A DNA stretch of 64,000 bases from assembly GCA_947259285.1 (NCBI GenBank), contig CAMYMR010000002.1:1-64000 (forward strand), given 5' to 3'. The stretch is from an uncultured Woeseiaceae bacterium (GTDB taxonomy: Bacteria; Pseudomonadota; Gammaproteobacteria; Steroidobacterales; Woeseiaceae). The first letter of the stretch is position 1. Each line of letters begins with the position of its first letter. Below are positions 28,437-38,489 of this stretch, in pieces. The notes below the pieces were generated by a model. It did no database searches. It was not told the origin of the DNA and saw nothing but the letters and a program-made list of their open reading frames with translations. The translations under genes and the position numbers were made by a program.

Positions 28437-29162
28437 TCAGAGTTTGAACTCCTGTCCGAGATACACTTCTCGAACGTGCTGATTTTCGAGGATTTCTTCG
28501 GGCGAACCCGCGGCGATCAGAATACCGTCACTCAGTATATAGGCATGAACGCAGATTCCGAGCGTTTCGCGGACATTATGGTCAGTAATAAGTACTCCAA
28601 TATCGCGCTCGCAAAGGTGCCGAATGATGCGCTGGATATCGAGTACCGAGATCGGATCGACTCCCGCGAACGGTTCGTCCAGAAGCACGAATAGGGGATT
28701 GGCGGCGAGGGCCCGGGCGATTTCGACGCGCCGCCGCTCACCGCCAGACAGGCTGATGCCAAGGCTGCTGCGCACATGACCGACATGCAGTTCGTCCAGA
28801 AGGTTTTCCAGCTCCTGCTCTCGACCCGCGCGGTCGAGGTCATCTCGATTTTCAAGAATCGCGAGAATGTTTTGTTCAACCGTGAGCTTGCGAAAGATGG
28901 ATGCTTCCTGGGGCAGATATCCCAGGCCCAGTTTTGCCCGCCGATGCATTGGCTGCGCCGTCAGGTCCTTGCCATCCAGGAGTATCTTGCCGTGATCCGC
29001 GGCAATCAGGCCCACGATCATATAGAAAGCGGTCGTCTTCCCGGCACCGTTTGGCCCAAGCAGCCCGACCACCTCGCCGCTCTTTATTTCGAGCGAGATG
29101 TTTTTGACGACTTTGCGGAGCTTGTAGCTCTTCGAAATATCCTGAACGCTAAGAATGCTCAT
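28437..29162 (-). CDS. lptB: LPS export ABC transporter ATP-binding protein LptB
   Basis: LptB is the ATPase of LptB2FGC, which extracts LPS from the inner membrane and drives it along the periplasmic bridge. The 241-residue protein has Walker A 'GPNGAGKTT' (36-44), the Q-loop '[12 protein letters not shown]', the signature '[15 protein letters not shown]', Walker B '[13 protein letters not shown]' and the H-loop '[11 protein letters not shown]'. The last residues '[12 protein letters not shown]' match the family C-terminus needed for activity. It overlaps lptA by four bases. Confidence 0.97.
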   Translation of the reverse strand: MSILSVQDISKSYKLRKVVKNISLEIKSGEVVGLLGPNGAGKTTAFYMIVGLIAADHGKILLDGKDLTAQPMHRRAKLGLGYLPQEASIFRKLTVEQNILAILENRDDLDRAGREQELENLLDELHVGHVRSSLGISLSGGERRRVEIARALAANPLFVLLDEPFAGVDPISVLDIQRIIRHLCERDIGVLITDHNVRETLGICVHAYILSDGILIAAGSPEEILENQHVREVYLGQEFKL

Positions 29163-29824
29163 GGACTCTCGTCTTCAGGCTCCGGATTTTCGGCAGCGTC
29201 ATCAGCTTGGACACCGTTGCCGTTAGTCGGCGTATAGGTGATTCGAACTCTGTCGTCCTCGGCGCCCGACGAGTCCGCGTTAATTCGCTGCTCTGCGATG
29301 TTGTAGACCAGAAAGTTTGAAGAAATCTGGTTTCCGGCCTCCGTGATCATGGCTTGCTCCGAGAATTCGACGATACCCTTGTCGACGTCATAGGATAGCC
29401 TGCCGGCTTCGGCGTAGGTGGCCTCCTCCGTGCCCGGGCGCTTCAACTCAAATGTCGCCGGAGAACCCGTAACGACAGCTTGTCGGAGCTGATATTGTGC
29501 AAATGTAAGCCGCGCCGAATCGCACTCGATGCGTCCGTTCTCTATGTCGATGATGACGTTACCGGTGAACCGCCAGGATCCTTCTTCACCCTCCGTGCTG
29601 GTGGCACGACCCTCATCGGCTTCAATGGCAATACGGCCCTGAGACAAGCGCAGCCCCCTGAAGACGATCATCGACGTTTTGCCGTCAAATGATGTCGATT
29701 CGGCGTCGATATCCCATGGCAGTCGAAGATCGAGGTCGCTTACCTGTGCCATTGCGGCCAGTGGGAGGAGCGCCATGAGCAGCAACGCTGCCGAGCGGCT
29801 TGATTGGCGTGCTGGGGTCGTCAT
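29159..29824 (-). CDS. lptA: LPS transport periplasmic protein LptA
   Basis: LptA oligomerises into the beta-jellyroll bridge that carries LPS from LptC to LptD. The 221-residue precursor has a signal peptide (about residues 1-26, cleavage near 'AMA-QV'), then OstA-type repeats: '[19 protein letters not shown]' start, '[22 protein letters not shown]', '[12 protein letters not shown]'. The C-terminal tail (about 190-221) is acidic and low in complexity, which is an extension compared with E. coli LptA (185). It lies directly after lptC with no gap and overlaps lptB. Confidence 0.93.
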   Translation of the reverse strand: MTTPARQSSRSAALLLMALLPLAAMAQVSDLDLRLPWDIDAESTSFDGKTSMIVFRGLRLSQGRIAIEADEGRATSTEGEEGSWRFTGNVIIDIENGRIECDSARLTFAQYQLRQAVVTGSPATFELKRPGTEEATYAEAGRLSYDVDKGIVEFSEQAMITEAGNQISSNFLVYNIAEQRINADSSGAEDDRVRITYTPTNGNGVQADDAAENPEPEDESP

Positions 29825-30385
29825 TCAGGGTGCAATTTTTCCACGAACATTGGATTTGAGTTCGATTCTGTCATCGTTCAGCGATGCTAGCATGCCCGTC
29901 GCCGTCAGGCTGCGCGCGCCGACGCGGATTTGCACCCTTTCGTCAGTCTCCGCCACGAACCGGTCAGGATCCAGTTCAAGATACTGTGTCCGGATTTCGG
30001 TCTCTTCCTCAGAGATCCGTCCGGTGCTGATCGCGCGGACATGGCCGCGCAGGGAGATGCGGGGACTATCCTCACGGAGCGTGGCCGCGTCGGCATGCAC
30101 CGTCCAGGGTATTTCGCTTTCCGGCGAATAGCGGATATGAACATCCGTGAATTCGATACTCTTATCCGTCCGCTGCTCGGCCCGATCGGCCTCGATCTCA
30201 TACAGCAGCTTGCCGCTCTCGCCAGTGCCCAGGATGCGGGCAGATTTAAGGTAGTAGCCGCGGTGGAGAGACTCATAAGGCAAAGTCTCGGGCGCGCCCG
30301 ACTTATCCGGCCGTGCCAGGTACCAGCTGCCAAGCGCGCCAGCCGTGAGGACAACCAACAGTGTAGCGTGACGCGGATCAATCAA
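29825..30385 (-). CDS. lptC: LPS export system protein LptC
   Basis: A 186-residue bitopic protein that takes LPS from the LptB2FG extractor and hands it to LptA. One N-terminal transmembrane helix (about residues 6-24) is followed by a periplasmic LptC jellyroll ('YYLKSARILGTGESGKLLYEIEADRAE' region, residues about 45-72, and 'WTVHADAATLRED'). Length matches the family (about 190). It overlaps kdsC by four bases and abuts lptA, the normal kdsC-lptC-lptA-lptB order. Confidence 0.93.
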   Translation of the reverse strand: MIDPRHATLLVVLTAGALGSWYLARPDKSGAPETLPYESLHRGYYLKSARILGTGESGKLLYEIEADRAEQRTDKSIEFTDVHIRYSPESEIPWTVHADAATLREDSPRISLRGHVRAISTGRISEEETEIRTQYLELDPDRFVAETDERVQIRVGARSLTATGMLASLNDDRIELKSNVRGKIAP

Positions 30386-30882
30386 TTCGCGTCGCCCCGT
30401 GCAGAAATCAGCAGGTCGCAGACCTCACGGACCGCGCCGCACCCACCCATTGCGGCGGTAGTGTAGTCGCAGATGTCGCGCACCTGCGCGACGGCATTCC
30501 GAACCGCAACGGCAACGCCGACATGCTGCAGCAGCGGTAAATCCGGAATGTCGTCGCCGACGTAGATACACTCCTCTGCGGAGATGCCCAGTGCTTCGAT
30601 GATGCCGTCGAGCGCGGCGACCTTGTCTTGGCATCCCTGCACGACGTGCTGCACCTCGAGTTCAGCCATACGGCGTTTAACAGCTTCCGACTTTCTGCCA
30701 CTGATGACTGCCACCGAGATACCCGATCGAATGAGCTGCCGAATGCCAAAACCATCCTGCGTGTTAAAGGCTTTGCTCTCGATGCCATCATCGGACAGGT
30801 AGAAGCGCCCGTCAGTAAACACGCCGTCTACGTCGAAGGCGACAAGCCGAATATCGGCGAGCTTGTGCGCGATGCTGGTCAC
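30382..30882 (-). CDS. kdsC: 3-deoxy-D-manno-octulosonate 8-phosphate phosphatase
   Basis: KdsC removes the phosphate from Kdo-8-phosphate to give Kdo for the LPS inner core. The 166-residue protein is a capless C0-type HAD enzyme: the nucleophile loop 'VAFDVDGVFTDGRFYLS' (D18 and D20), 'AVISGRKSEAVKRRMAEL' (motif II), and 'CIYVGDDIPDLPLLQHVG' (motif IV). Length is like the short, tetrameric KdsC proteins. It overlaps kdsD and lptC by four bases each, so the three are tightly coupled. Confidence 0.95.
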   Translation of the reverse strand: MTSIAHKLADIRLVAFDVDGVFTDGRFYLSDDGIESKAFNTQDGFGIRQLIRSGISVAVISGRKSEAVKRRMAELEVQHVVQGCQDKVAALDGIIEALGISAEECIYVGDDIPDLPLLQHVGVAVAVRNAVAQVRDICDYTTAAMGGCGAVREVCDLLISARGDAN

Positions 30883-31862
30883 ATCAGCCCTTCGCGAAAA
30901 AGATCATGAATGTTGAGTGCGCCAATCAGCGTATTGGACTCGTCGGCGACGAGCAGGGAGGTAATCTTGTTCTTTTCGAGCAGGTGCAGCGCCTCAGCCG
31001 CAAGCGTGTCGGCCGAAGTCGTCTTGCAGCCGGTATGCATCACATCACGAATGATGGTTGTGCGCACATCGGCGCCGCCGTCCAGCGTGCGACGCAGGTC
31101 GCCGTCCGTATAGATGCCGAGAATCTTTCGGTCGGGATCGACGATAGCCGTCATACCGAGCCCCTTGTCGGTCATCTCGAACAACGCATCGCGCAACGAG
31201 ACGTCGGGACTTACGGCGGGTACGCGATCGCCAACACGCATCACGTCCGAGACGCGCAATAACAATCGCTTTCCAAGATTGCCGCTTGGATGTGATCGGG
31301 CGAAGTCTTCTGCAGTGAAGCCGCGATTCTTGAGCAGCGCTACGGCCAGCGCATCACCCATCGCCAGCGTAGCGGTCGTGCTGGCGGTTGGCGCGAGGTT
31401 CAGCGGGCAAGCCTCCTCCGCAACGCTGATATCGAGATGAACGTCCGCAGTCCTGGCCATCGTTGAGTTCGAATTACCGGTCATCGACAGGACTCGCGCG
31501 CCTATGCGTTTGACGATCGGCAGTATCGTGATGACCTCCTTGGTTTCGCCGGAATAAGAGATCGCGAGCAGCAGATCATTCTCGGTAATCATGCCGACGT
31601 CGCCGTGACTGGCTTCGGCGGGATGCATGAAAAAAGCCGGCGTCCCGGTCGAGGCCAGTGTGGCAGCGATCTTGTTGCTGACGTGTCCCGACTTGCCCAT
31701 ACCGGTAACGACAACGCGGCCGCGCGTGTTCATGCAAAGCTCGCAGGCCGCGATAAAGTCGTTATTCAAACGCGACTTGAGGTGCTCGACCGCTCGAGCT
31801 TCGATGTCCAACACCTCGGTGGCTAGCGCGAGCAGTTCGTCCTTTGTGAGCGTATCAGGCAA
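30879..31862 (-). CDS. kdsD: Arabinose-5-phosphate isomerase
   Basis: KdsD makes D-arabinose-5-phosphate from ribulose-5-phosphate, the first step to Kdo. The 327-residue protein has an N-terminal SIS domain ('RVVVTGMGKSGHVSNKIAATLASTGTPAFF', about residues 49-78, and 'FMHPAEASHGDVGMI'), with 'AISYSGETKEV', and two CBS domains at about 200-327 ('VRVGDRVPAVSPDVSLRDAL' start). Length and order are as in E. coli KdsD (328). It follows yrbG by 31 bases and overlaps kdsC. Confidence 0.96.
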   Translation of the reverse strand: MPDTLTKDELLALATEVLDIEARAVEHLKSRLNNDFIAACELCMNTRGRVVVTGMGKSGHVSNKIAATLASTGTPAFFMHPAEASHGDVGMITENDLLLAISYSGETKEVITILPIVKRIGARVLSMTGNSNSTMARTADVHLDISVAEEACPLNLAPTASTTATLAMGDALAVALLKNRGFTAEDFARSHPSGNLGKRLLLRVSDVMRVGDRVPAVSPDVSLRDALFEMTDKGLGMTAIVDPDRKILGIYTDGDLRRTLDGGADVRTTIIRDVMHTGCKTTSADTLAAEALHLLEKNKITSLLVADESNTLIGALNIHDLFREGLM

Positions 31863-31893
31863 GAGCGGCCCTCAGCGGTTTCCCGACCACATT

Positions 31894-32859
31894 CTATACG
31901 TTTTGCATGATGACATAGGAATCGTAGGCAACAAACGCGCCCAGCAGTGCCAGGCCCTCGAGTCGGGACAGGTCCGAGTGGTCGTTATAATCATAGGTCA
32001 TGGCGAACAACACCAGCGTGAACGCCACCATGACAAAGATATGCAGTGATAAGACGGTTGGCGGGAGAGCGGTCGGCTCGATTGTGGCCGCAACCCCAAT
32101 AACCGCGAGCAGATTGAAGATATTCGAACCAACAATGTTGCCAATCGCGAGGCCATACTCGCCTTTTAATGCGCTGGCCAGCGACACCGCGAGCTCGGGC
32201 AGGCTCGTCCCCAGCGCGACGACCAATATGCCGATGACAACCTCACTGACGCCAATCAGCGTGGCAATGCCGATCGCACCGTTCACCAACAGCTCCGCCC
32301 CTACGAGCAGCGTGCCGAGTCCAACGATCAGCCAAATGATCGCCATCTTCATGCTGACGTCGGTCGGAATTTCCGCTTCGAAGTCCCGGCTGATCGGGTC
32401 GCTGGCCGACGAGCGCATTCCGAGCCGGGCAAGCCAGACCATTACGATAACCAGCGCGGTCAGCATGACCATCCCATCCATCCGGCTCAGGTAAGTATCA
32501 AGGAATAGCGACACCGTTAGCAAAGTGACGGCAAGCAGGGCAGGCATCTCTCGCCGCAAGGTCTCAGACTCGATCTGAATAGGTCGGATGACCGCCGTCA
32601 GTCCCAGCACCAGACCAACGTTAACGATGTTTGATCCGATCGCGTTGCCGATCGCGAGGCCCGGCTGTTTTTCAACGGCAGCAACGACAGAGACGAGGAT
32701 CTCCGGTGCCGATGTTGCAAACGCGACAATGGTCAGGCCGATCATCAGCGGTGCAACGCCAAGGTTGCGCGCCGAGGCTGCCGCACCATGAACGAACCGG
32801 TCCGCCCCCCACATGAGTAGGGCGAGACCGGCGATGACCAAGAGAATATTGCCTAGCAT
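31894..32859 (-). CDS. yrbG: Calcium/sodium antiporter (YrbG family)
   Basis: A 321-residue inner-membrane cation exchanger of the CaCA family, with about ten hydrophobic segments in two homologous halves. The alpha-repeat motifs are 'GLTIVAFATSAPEILVSVVAA' and 'GILVVALGTSLPELAVSLASAL', each followed by 'GNAIGSNIVNVGLVLG' or 'GNIVGSNIFNLLAVIG'. This is the first gene of the kds-lpt-rpoN run, as in E. coli. Here it is directly divergent from ibaG with 164 bases between them, where E. coli has the mla operon. Confidence 0.93.
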   Translation of the reverse strand: MLGNILLVIAGLALLMWGADRFVHGAAASARNLGVAPLMIGLTIVAFATSAPEILVSVVAAVEKQPGLAIGNAIGSNIVNVGLVLGLTAVIRPIQIESETLRREMPALLAVTLLTVSLFLDTYLSRMDGMVMLTALVIVMVWLARLGMRSSASDPISRDFEAEIPTDVSMKMAIIWLIVGLGTLLVGAELLVNGAIGIATLIGVSEVVIGILVVALGTSLPELAVSLASALKGEYGLAIGNIVGSNIFNLLAVIGVAATIEPTALPPTVLSLHIFVMVAFTLVLFAMTYDYNDHSDLSRLEGLALLGAFVAYDSYVIMQNV

Positions 32860-33023
32860 AGCCTGTTATTGTTGCTGCTTGACAGCCCCCGAAGCAGCGT
32901 TCGCTGCGATCGCACGGATTACCTCCGGCCGGCCATAATACACAATCATGAACGGGCGTTGGGGCTGAGCCTGATTTATGGTTAAACTGCGCCCCCGAGC
33001 ATTATGGACGAAAGACAGCCAAC

Positions 33024-34536
<1,513 letters not shown>

Positions 34537-34538
34537 CA

Positions 34539-34591
34539 GCGCGCCGGGGCGCGCGAGGTGAAGCGGGGCGCCGCAAAGCCACTTTCGCGGC
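34539..34591. terminator. Hairpins between convergent murA and degS-like gene
   Basis: Two hairpins fill the space right after the murA stop: GCGCGCC ... GGCGCGC (34539-34554) and GCCGCAAAG-CCA-CTTTCGCGGC (34570-34591, nine pairs with one bulged base). They probably end both transcripts, but neither is followed by a clear T-run. Confidence 0.5.
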
Positions 34592-34626
34592 TGGTCACGG
34601 TGGACCTCCCCTGAGGAACGCAGCCC

Positions 34627-35700
34627 CTATCTGGGATCTTCCGGTCGCTCGCCCGCCGTTACGGTCGTCGTGAACCGCTCGCCGTCCCGAATCCCGGTTA
34701 TTTCCACGGTGTCGCCCGGGATAGTGCTTGCCGATATCAACAGTGCTTGCCGCTGGGAGAAGACCGGTTCGCCGTTCATTGTCAGAATGATATCGCCACG
34801 CTTGAGGTTGGCTGCCGCGGCCGGACCGTCTTGATAGACCTCCACCAGCAGAATGCCGCTGTCGCTCTCCAGGCCCATTGCGGCACGCTCGGCGTTGGTC
34901 AGGTCATCCGGTAGCAAGCCCATGTAGCCGCGAATGACGCGGCCATTCTGCTTGATTTGCTCAACGACGCCTCGCACCAGATCGACGGGAATCGCGAAGC
35001 CGATGCCTTCGGTCCCAGGGTCCTGAGCGAGTACGGCGGTATTGATGCCCACGAGTTCGCCCCGGCTGTTTACGAGGGCGCCTCCGGAGTTGCCGGCGTT
35101 TATCGCGGCATCCGTTTGAATGAAGTTCTCGAAAGTGACCAGGTTTAGCAGGCCACGTCCCGTTGCGCTCACGATTCCCTGGGTGACTGAAGTCTTGAGT
35201 CCGTAAGGATTGCCGATCGCCAGCACCACGTCACCGATGCGCAGCTGGGCCGAATTGCCCATTTTTATGGCGGGAAGGGTGCCAAGGTTAATGCGCAGCA
35301 CGGCCAGGTCGGTCTCGGCATCAACGCCGATGATCTCCGGTTCGGCGATGCGGCCATCGGCGAGCTGAACGCGGATCTCGGTCGCGTCCAGGATAACGTG
35401 GTAATTCGTCACAAGGTCTCCCTCGGGGTCGATAATCACCGCCGAGGCAAAGCTCGTGTCGACACGAAATCGTGTCGTGGCATCCGGCGTATCGCTGTCC
35501 TGGAAGAGCCGTTTCGTGTAGATGTTCGCGACCGACGCGGCGCTCAGGTCGACCGCATCTGCATAGCTCGCCGGCGCCGTGGCAGACTCCCTGAACCCGG
35601 GCATCAGGTCCGGTCGGACCAGGACCACGAGAAACGCGACTGCCAGGCCGACAAGGATTGACTGCAAAAGAAAGATGAGAACTGATCTTGAATCGGCCAC
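34627..35700 (-). CDS. degS: DegS/AlgW-like membrane-anchored serine protease
   Basis: A 357-residue S1C protease with one N-terminal transmembrane anchor (about 7-29), a trypsin-like domain and a single PDZ domain (about 260-350, 'SGILLVEVYQDGPAAAANLKRGDIIL' region). The triad is H101 ('TNYHVI'), D131 ('AETDLAVL') and S205 ('NAGNSGGALV'). Single PDZ plus anchor is the DegS/AlgW plan; these proteases start sigma-E signalling by cutting an anti-sigma factor. The strand before the histidine reads 'FASAVIIDPEGDLVTNYHV' where most have GSGVI, a mild oddity. It is convergent with murA and divergent from petA. Confidence 0.9.
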   Translation of the reverse strand: MADSRSVLIFLLQSILVGLAVAFLVVLVRPDLMPGFRESATAPASYADAVDLSAASVANIYTKRLFQDSDTPDATTRFRVDTSFASAVIIDPEGDLVTNYHVILDATEIRVQLADGRIAEPEIIGVDAETDLAVLRINLGTLPAIKMGNSAQLRIGDVVLAIGNPYGLKTSVTQGIVSATGRGLLNLVTFENFIQTDAAINAGNSGGALVNSRGELVGINTAVLAQDPGTEGIGFAIPVDLVRGVVEQIKQNGRVIRGYMGLLPDDLTNAERAAMGLESDSGILLVEVYQDGPAAAANLKRGDIILTMNGEPVFSQRQALLISASTIPGDTVEITGIRDGERFTTTVTAGERPEDPR

Positions 35701-35748
35701 GTGATGTTCCAGAATCCTCGTTTTTCCTCACTAGCCAACTTCGATATG

Positions 35749-35767
35749 CGCCGTGTATACTACGGCG
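35749..35767. promoter_or_regulatory. Inverted repeat over a -10-like TATACT upstream of petA
   Basis: CGCCGT (35749-35754) and ACGGCG (35762-35767) flank GTATACT, which contains TATACT, a close match to a -10 hexamer. The site lies between degS and petA, 137 bases before the petA start. The position would suit a promoter with an overlapping operator, but no convincing -35 is seen. Confidence 0.35.
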
Positions 35768-35903
35768 TGGTTCCGCACTTAGTTCCCGGAGAATCCGCCA
35801 TCCTGACGGCAAACTGGGCTTGCTGCAAATCTACCAGTTTCGAAATAAAGCAAAAACTCGCTGTTTAGGCGGCCGCCAAGAAGGCGGCGTATAGGAGTGC
35901 CTG

Positions 35904-36491
35904 ATGACCGAAGACGACCTTGATCGCAATAGGCGTCATTTCCTTACCATTGCTACCGCAGTAACCGGGGCCGCTGGCGTCGGACTGGCCGCAATTCCGT
36001 TTCTTTCCTCCCTGAAACCCAGCGCACGTGCGCAGGCGCTCGGCGCACCCGTGGAAGTCCCGCTGGCGTCGATGCAACCGGGAGAACTCGTGCGAGTACT
36101 TTGGCGCGGCAGACTGGTTTTCGTGTTGCGCCGCACCGAAGAGATGCTGGCCCGTCTGCCGCAGGTCGTCGATGATCTGCGAGACCCGAACTCCGAGGTC
36201 GCGGATCAGCAGCCGGAATACACCGTGAATGACACGCGCTCGGTCAAACCCGAATACCTGGTGGTGGAAGGTTCGTGTACGCATCTCGGGTGCGCGCCGC
36301 TCGAGGACTTCGAAGTCCGTCCGGCGGAGGGATGGGAAGGCGGCTTCTTCTGCCCTTGCCACGGCTCGAAGTTCGACCTTGCGGGACGCGTTTACAAAGG
36401 CGTGCCGGCCCCAACCAACCTTAGGGTTCCACCGCATCGATTCGTCAGGGATGACCTGATCCTGATCGGTCAGGACACGGGAGCAGCGTAA
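35904..36491 (+). CDS. petA: Ubiquinol-cytochrome c reductase iron-sulfur subunit
   Basis: The Rieske protein of the bc1 complex, which takes one electron from ubiquinol and passes it to cytochrome c1. In the 195-residue protein the N-terminus has a Tat-like '[13 protein letters not shown]' and a single membrane helix (about 13-36) that stays as an anchor. The 2Fe-2S ligands are C125 and H127 ('GSCTHLGC', C130) and C150, C152 and H153 ('FFCPCHGS'), so all cluster and disulfide residues are present. The ribosome site TAGGAG precedes the start. petB starts on the last base of its stop. Confidence 0.97.
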   Translation: MTEDDLDRNRRHFLTIATAVTGAAGVGLAAIPFLSSLKPSARAQALGAPVEVPLASMQPGELVRVLWRGRLVFVLRRTEEMLARLPQVVDDLRDPNSEVADQQPEYTVNDTRSVKPEYLVVEGSCTHLGCAPLEDFEVRPAEGWEGGFFCPCHGSKFDLAGRVYKGVPAPTNLRVPPHRFVRDDLILIGQDTGAA

Positions 36492-37741
36492 TGGCGAGGA
36501 TTGAAGCAGAAGTCGGCAAGCCGCAGGGCGGGCTGGTGAAGTGGATCGACGATCGGTTCCCGATGACCGCGACACTGAAGTACCATATAACAGAGTACTA
36601 CGCGTCCAAGAATCTCAATCTGTGGTACGTGTTCGGCGTGCTCGCGTTCGTGGTGCTGGCCATTCAGCTGTTGACGGGCATCTTTCTGACGATGAATTAC
36701 AAGCCGTCGGCGACTGAGGCCTTCGCCTCGGTCGAGTACATAATGCGCGACGTCGAATGGGGCTGGCTGATTCGCTACATGCATTCAACCGGAGCATCGT
36801 TCTTCTTCATTGTGGTCTACCTGCACATGTACCGCGCGATGCTTTATGGCTCCTACAAGAAACCTCGCGAGCTGATCTGGCTCATCGGAATGTTAATTTT
36901 CTTCGTCCTGATGGCCGAAGCATTCGCCGGTTACCTGCTGCCCTGGGGCCAGATGTCCTACTGGGGGGCCCAGGTGATCATCTCCTTGTTCGGTGCTATC
37001 CCCTGGGTCGGCGAGGCGCTCGTGGAGATTATCCGTGGAGACTACTCAATCTCCGACATTACGCTGAACCGGTTCTTCGCGCTGCACGTGATTCTCCTGC
37101 CGCTGGTACTGGTTGGGCTGGTCTTCGTGCACATTGTGGCGCTGCACGAAGTCGGTTCCAACAATCCTGATGGCATCGAGATCAAGAAGAACAAGGATGC
37201 CAGCGGCAAGCCTCTGGACGGTATTACATTCCATCCCTATCACACGAGTAAGGACCTGGTTGTCATCATCGTTTTCCTGATGATCTTCTCGGCCGTCGTG
37301 TTCTTTGCGCCGGAGATGGGCGGCTATTTTCTGGAACACGCGAATTTCGAGCCGGCGAACGTTACGGCGACCCCGGAACACATCGCGCCCGTCTGGTATT
37401 TCACGCCGTTCTACGCGATTCTCCGGGCCGTACCCGACAAGCTATGGGGTTTCATCCTGTTCGGTCTGTCCGTCATCTTGCCGGTCTTCCTGCCCTGGCT
37501 GGATCGCTCGCGAGTCAAGTCGATTCGATATCGTGGCTGGATTTACAAGGGAGCGCTGGGCACGTTCACGGTCACTTTCCTGGTGCTTGGCTGGTTGGGC
37601 ACTCAGCCGGCCGAGGGCTTGTACGTGTTGATGGCCCGTGTCTTCTCTGTCCTGTACTTCGCATTCTTCTTGCTAATGCCTTATTACACGGCGATCGACA
37701 AAACCAAACCGGTGCCAGACAGGGTGACCTATCATGCTTAA
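36491..37741 (+). CDS. petB: Cytochrome b of the bc1 complex
   Basis: A 416-residue integral membrane protein with about eight helices that holds both b haems and both quinone sites. 'LLTGIFLTMNY', 'RYMHSTGASFFFIVVYLHMYRAML' (with haem-ligand histidines, residues about 95-118), 'GYLLPWGQMSYWGAQV', the second histidine pair around 'FFALHVILLPLVLVGLVFVHIVALHE', and the PEWY-equivalent 'IAPVWYFTPFYA' (here APVWYF rather than PEWY) are visible. It is the full-length, unsplit form. It overlaps petC by eight bases. Confidence 0.96.
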   Translation: MARIEAEVGKPQGGLVKWIDDRFPMTATLKYHITEYYASKNLNLWYVFGVLAFVVLAIQLLTGIFLTMNYKPSATEAFASVEYIMRDVEWGWLIRYMHSTGASFFFIVVYLHMYRAMLYGSYKKPRELIWLIGMLIFFVLMAEAFAGYLLPWGQMSYWGAQVIISLFGAIPWVGEALVEIIRGDYSISDITLNRFFALHVILLPLVLVGLVFVHIVALHEVGSNNPDGIEIKKNKDASGKPLDGITFHPYHTSKDLVVIIVFLMIFSAVVFFAPEMGGYFLEHANFEPANVTATPEHIAPVWYFTPFYAILRAVPDKLWGFILFGLSVILPVFLPWLDRSRVKSIRYRGWIYKGALGTFTVTFLVLGWLGTQPAEGLYVLMARVFSVLYFAFFLLMPYYTAIDKTKPVPDRVTYHA

Positions 37742-38489
37742 GCTGAGCAAAGGTGCCAGCGCGCTGGCACTGATTGCGGTGCTCGTGGCACCGAACGTGA
37801 TCGCGGCCGGGACCAAGGTGTCATTGGAGCCGGCGGAGATCGACCCCGACAACATTTCATCGCTGCAGCGCGGCGCGCGCAACTTCATGAACTACTGCTC
37901 GGGGTGTCACGGGGCGCAGTACGTGCGTTACAACACGATCGGCAAGGCCCTGGACTTGTCGGAAGAGCAGCTTATCGACAATCTGATGTTCAATGCAGAC
38001 AAGACCTTCGAGACGATCCAGTCGAGCATGCCGTCAGATGACGCCAAGCGCTGGTACGGCGTCGCTCCCCCGGATCTTTCGCTGGTGGCGCGGTCAAAAG
38101 GCGTCGACTATATCTATAACTTCCTGAGAGGCTTTTATATCGAAGAGCAAAGCCCGACAGGTGTCAACAACCTGGTGCTCGAGGGTACCAGCATGCCGCA
38201 CGTGCTTTGGGAATTGCAGGGATACCAGACGGCGAAATTCTCATCGCATAGCAATGAAGACGGTTCCGTTACGAAATCGTTCGAAGGCTTCGAAGCAATG
38301 AACGCCGGGGCGATGGATGCGGAGGACTATGACGAGTTTGTTCGTGATACCGTTAATTTTCTTGCCTATATATCGGAGCCCATACGTTCCGATCGGCGCA
38401 AGCTCGGCGTCTGGGTGCTGATGTTCCTGATCTTTTTCTACATCGTCGCCTCGATGCTCAAGAAACAAATATGGAAGGACGTGAAGTGA
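37734..38489 (+). CDS. petC: Cytochrome c1
   Basis: A 251-residue c-type cytochrome that accepts the electron from the Rieske protein. A signal peptide (about 1-25, cleavage after 'VIAA') is followed by the haem site C55-S-G-C58-H59 ('FMNYCSGCHGAQYV'). The axial methionine is probably in 'EGTSMPHVLWELQGYQ'. A C-terminal membrane helix (about 226-245, 'LGVWVLMFLIFFYIVASML') anchors it. Normal length for beta- and gammaproteobacterial c1. The stop overlaps the start of sspA by one base. Confidence 0.96.
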   Translation: MLKLSKGASALALIAVLVAPNVIAAGTKVSLEPAEIDPDNISSLQRGARNFMNYCSGCHGAQYVRYNTIGKALDLSEEQLIDNLMFNADKTFETIQSSMPSDDAKRWYGVAPPDLSLVARSKGVDYIYNFLRGFYIEEQSPTGVNNLVLEGTSMPHVLWELQGYQTAKFSSHSNEDGSVTKSFEGFEAMNAGAMDAEDYDEFVRDTVNFLAYISEPIRSDRRKLGVWVLMFLIFFYIVASMLKKQIWKDVK

